From Rhynchospora pubera (Eukaryota; Streptophyta; Magnoliopsida; Poales; Cyperaceae), in the NCBI GenBank assembly GCA_028095005.1, contig CM051463.1:63774251-63838250 (forward strand): a DNA stretch of 64,000 nt, given 5' to 3'. The notes under the pieces are model-generated. The model saw only the letters and a list, made by a program, of their open reading frames with translations. It was not told the origin of the DNA and did no database searches. A program made the position numbers and the translations under genes. Of this stretch, positions 61,363-64,000 are shown piece after piece; the stretch's first letter is position 1; every line of letters starts with the position of its first letter.

Positions 61363-61819
61363 TATTCTGCCATAATTTAGTGTTCGTTTCAGACAAAAAG
61401 TTAACCAGAACTCCAGAAGATATTTAATCAGTCTTAAGAATGTTTCGGAGATGCAAATTTGCCATTCTTAAATCTTAAATAATAAATAAATAAACAAAAA
61501 TAACGAAAGAGAACATCTCCAGTCAAAATTGGAAGCTAAATTCTGATATAGAATGTTGAACAATAATTTAATAAATTAAATTATAATCGAGTAGAAACTA
61601 ACCAATCTTCTTTCATAAACATAGTATCTTATAATAAAGTATTAATTATTCGAGGAGATATTAAGAATCTTACAAAATGGGCATAAATCTTTTAAGTATT
61701 TCAAATTTACCCACCATTCCAGATACCGTCTTAAATGAGCAACTTTTTGGATCCAATATAACTGAAAGAGAAACAGCAACTCAGATGCTTTGATCGAGTA
61801 AAACAGCAATTACAGTTTT
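61363..61819. other. AT-rich region upstream of the membrane-protein gene
   Basis: No gene seen. It may hold a 5' UTR or upstream exon of the minus-strand gene at 60,638-61,362. It ends at the LTR element's target-site duplication (61,820-61,824). Confidence 0.4.
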
Positions 61820-61824
61820 ACAAG

Positions 61825-62105
61825 TGTTACCGGTCCTTTAAGGAAATAATATCATAGATTATAATTTAGATTCTACTTTCCATGAAATTAGAATTATTAG
61901 ATATTATTTGATATTATGTATCTTTCCTTAGTTTACAATAGTTGTTATATTTCTAATTGTTACCATATTAGAAAATACTCTATATAATGAGTATTAGTAT
62001 TGTATGAGAATTCTTAAGCAGAAATTAATAAAAATAGTCTTCTCCTTTTATCTCTTATCTCTCTGTCTCTCTTCTTCCTTCTACTCCCAACCAAAGCTCG
62101 TAACA
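61825..62105 (+). repeat. left LTR
   Basis: 281 bp, TG...CA termini. Contains TATA-like CTCTATATAATGAG near 61,978-61,991, a candidate promoter, and a CT-rich downstream part (CTCTTATCTCTCTGTCTCTC). Confidence 0.93.
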
Positions 62106-62143
62106 ATTTGGTATCAGAGCCCAAAAAGATCCAAACAGTCAAG

Positions 62144-62713
62144 ATGTCCAATGATAAGATCCCACCCTTCGATGTCTTTGTTGCCTTCCAACAACTTCTC
62201 CATGGTCAGAACGAGATCATGCGTCGCCTAACTCTGTTTGAAGATCGTTTGCTCACATTAGAGCATCCTCCCAAAACAGATGAGAACCACCGTCCACAAT
62301 CTCGCGCCACCGCTGATTTGGTTACTCCAACTACACAGATGCATATTTTCATTGTTGATTTGGTTACTCCAACTCAACAAATGCACGTTTTCACCGATGG
62401 CCTCTCAAACCCTCTTCGAACTGATGTCGAGTTACATAAGCATTTTGACCTGCAACATGCCATGAGCTTAGCTCATGCTTTGGAGTGTTGCTACTGCATG
62501 ATCCCTGCCACAAGTATTTTTCTTGAACCTCCTGAACTGATGGCGCTACCATGTCAACGTCCTTTATGTCGTCCCATCTCATTTGAAGTGCCTGAGAGAT
62601 GTCAAAAGGGTTTGTGCTTCAATTGTGATGAACTATACACAAGGGGCCATAAGCGCAAGCGACAATTATGGCAAGAGATTGTGGACAATGATGCCAATGA
62701 AGCGCCTGGATAA
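62144..62713 (+). pseudogene. retrotransposon gag remnant with broken zinc knuckle
   Basis: An open frame of 189 codons from the first ATG after the primer-binding site. The N-terminus (PPFDVFVAFQQLLHGQNEIM) and the middle (TDGLSNPLRTDVELHKHFDL, then QHAMSLAHALE) look like Ty3/Gypsy gag, but most of the capsid between them is missing. Near the end, LCFNCDELYTRGHKRKR resembles a CCHC knuckle in which the last Cys position is Arg. A partly repeated DLVTPT.QMH segment marks an internal duplication. No pol follows; a stop ends the frame 42 bp before the polypurine tract. Confidence 0.85.
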
Positions 62714-62766
62714 TCCATTATCCATTTTCAGCTTGAGGACAAGCTGATTCTCATGGACGGGGGAAA

Positions 62767-63047
62767 TGTTACCGGTCCTTTAAGGAAATAATATCATAGA
62801 TTATAATTTAGATTCTACTTTCCATGAAATTAGAATTATTAGATATTATTTGATATTATGTATCTTTCCTTAGTTTACAATAGTTGTTATATTTCTAATT
62901 GTTACCATATTAGAAAATACTCTATATAATGAGTATTAGTATTGTATGAGAATTCTTAAGCAGAAATTAATAAAAATAGTCTTCTCCTTTTATCTCTTAT
63001 CTCTCTGTCTCTCTTCTTCCTTCTACTCCCAACCAAAGCTCGTAACA
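62767..63047 (+). repeat. right LTR
   Basis: 281 bp, same sequence as the left LTR as far as I can read, preceded by the polypurine tract and followed by the ACAAG target-site copy. Confidence 0.93.
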
Positions 63048-63052
63048 ACAAG

Positions 63053-63526
63053 GAGAAAAGAAAAACAAACAAAGTTACAGCATTCAATTCTGTGCAACAA
63101 GAAAATCCCTTTGCAGAAAATCCTCAATGTTGACGAAGGCTCCAACGACCTCTTTCAATTTCTCTCACTCACACAGCCACACTGTCACACACATTAACAC
63201 ATACACTCTTTTCTGTGGGTAAGTGCAAGAAGAGAGTAGGCATTTGTCCCTTGCAACATCAACACAAGCCCCAACTGGGCTAGGATTAAGGTCAGGCCAT
63301 ATTGGGCCTAATATGATAGCAAACAGCAAAGATACCCAAGAGTAGACACAACAGGGGAAAAAAATACTGCTAATTTCTATCTCAAAGATATAAGGTTTTC
63401 ATTTCAGAATAATCTACAGAAGAATTTAAAAATGAAGAAGTTCTTCGCACACAAATCAATGGTCAGTGCATATGCGTCATTTAATTATCTCAAATTACAC
63501 ACATTTATCATTAAGAATAATAAAAA
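63053..63526. other. intergenic DNA between LTR element and chorismate mutase
   Basis: Contains a CA/CT-rich stretch (63,150-63,215) and no supported gene. It holds the 3' UTR of the minus-strand chorismate mutase gene, and possibly the 5' end of the next minus-strand gene at 61,362. Confidence 0.5.
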
Positions 63527-64000
63527 TTAACTAAGGCGAAGAAGGAGATACTCAACTTCTACAACTTTAGTCAAAGGCATGACCCACTTGTCATAAAGAT
63601 GTGAGACAACCAAAGGATTGATCTTATACTGAGTCTTACCAGAATCATTTTCATCTAAAGTTACATTTTGAGAAAACAACCTCGCTTTCTTCTCTACCCT
63701 TTTTTTGACTGCCTCTTCAACAGCCACAAATGTCAGCAAATCCATCAATTTGTCTCGATCCTTTGATAAACAGAAGATTTGATGCCCATTATCAGATATC
63801 TACAAACTCATTTATCTAATTGAGGAAAAATGTAAATAAAACTAACCTTAGAACTTATTGCGGGGCTGTAATCTTGAGGTGCATCTGTGAATTTCACTTC
63901 TGCTACATATTTGCCAGAGTGAATTCTTCTGGATATAGCCTGTAAGAAGATAAAAAATACATATTTCTTTCACTGATAACTTATTCAGAGTTCTAAAACT
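63527..64000 (-). CDS. chorismate mutase, last two exons (gene continues past window)
   Basis: Exon 63939-63847 (31 codons) and final exon 63760-63527 (77 codons plus stop), joined in phase 0. The first reads AISRRIHSGKYVAEVKFTDA, the second DRDKLMDLLTFVAVEEAVKK ... KWVMPLTKVVEVEYLLLRLS, which is the characteristic C-terminus of plant and fungal (AroQ-type) chorismate mutases. The enzyme turns chorismate into prephenate, the entry step of phenylalanine and tyrosine synthesis. RIHxGK and the MPLTKxVEVEYLLRR-like end are family hallmarks. Upstream exons, which would show a plastid transit peptide if it is the plastid isoform, lie beyond 64,000, so isoform cannot be decided. Confidence 0.93.

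Larger units (their letters stand above)
61825..63047 (+). mobile_element. compact LTR retroelement with gag remnant (TR-GAG/TRIM type)
   Basis: Two 281-bp direct LTRs (61,825-62,105 and 62,767-63,047) start TGTTACCGG and end CGTAACA. The 5-bp TSD is ACAAG at 61,820-61,824 and 63,048-63,052. A primer-binding site matching initiator tRNA-Met, TGGTATCAGAGC, lies at 62,109-62,120, and a polypurine tract GGACGGGGGAAA precedes the right LTR (62,755-62,766). The whole element is only 1,223 bp; reverse transcriptase, integrase and protease are absent, so it is non-autonomous. The LTRs look identical over their full length by eye, which points to a recent insertion. Confidence 0.95.

Noticed and set aside
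62004..62231. Short frames starting in both LTRs
   Set aside because: Identical start in each LTR; LTR sequence is non-coding and the real gag frame starts after the primer-binding site.

Overview
This window is nuclear DNA of a flowering plant. The evidence is spliced genes with GT..AG introns of plant size, AT-rich intergenic DNA, many short inverted-repeat transposons, an FBD-type F-box family, a plant-type chorismate mutase and a 173-bp satellite array. I could not assign a genus.

Layout. (1) 1-13,600: a tandem satellite with a monomer of about 173 bp, running in from beyond the left edge. It contains a block repeated at a shift of 4,849 bp (28 monomers) and a 5'-truncated LINE with a 17-bp target-site duplication (TSD). 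(2) 14,265-19,899: a 5.6-kb DNA transposon candidate with 13-bp perfect terminal inverted repeats (TIRs) and an 8-bp TSD. It may hold a captured gene remnant and has a snRNA-type promoter signature near its right end. (3) 20,472-32,145: two tandem seven-exon genes for secreted PLD3/4-like proteins with two HKD motifs. Both encode 509 aa and all exon lengths are identical. (4) 33,690-34,680: a cluster of MITEs (small non-autonomous inverted-repeat elements), one nested in another. (5) 35,452-40,515: a five-exon DNA-3-methyladenine glycosylase I (TAG) family gene, convergent with (6) 41,586-44,666, a two-exon DM13-DOMON-cytochrome b561 gene of 901 aa on the minus strand. (7) 46,091-60,185: a tandem segmental duplication. 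The left unit holds a decayed F-box/FBD pseudogene; the right unit holds an apparently intact F-box/FBD gene. Each unit later gained its own transposons, so each shows where the other was interrupted. The left unit carries a 3.1-kb foldback element with four related hairpin modules. (8) 60,638-61,362: a small two-exon membrane protein of unknown function (minus strand). (9) 61,825-63,047: a very compact LTR element with apparently identical 281-bp LTRs and only a partial gag. (10) 63,527 to the right edge: the last two exons of a chorismate mutase gene (minus strand).

The host genes form no pathway together; this is ordinary mixed gene order in a transposon-rich plant region. The most informative content is the transposon stratigraphy: exact TSDs, paralogous empty sites, nested insertions and relative dates. 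Splice models were read by eye from open frames, GT/AG sites and codon phase; none is backed by transcripts.
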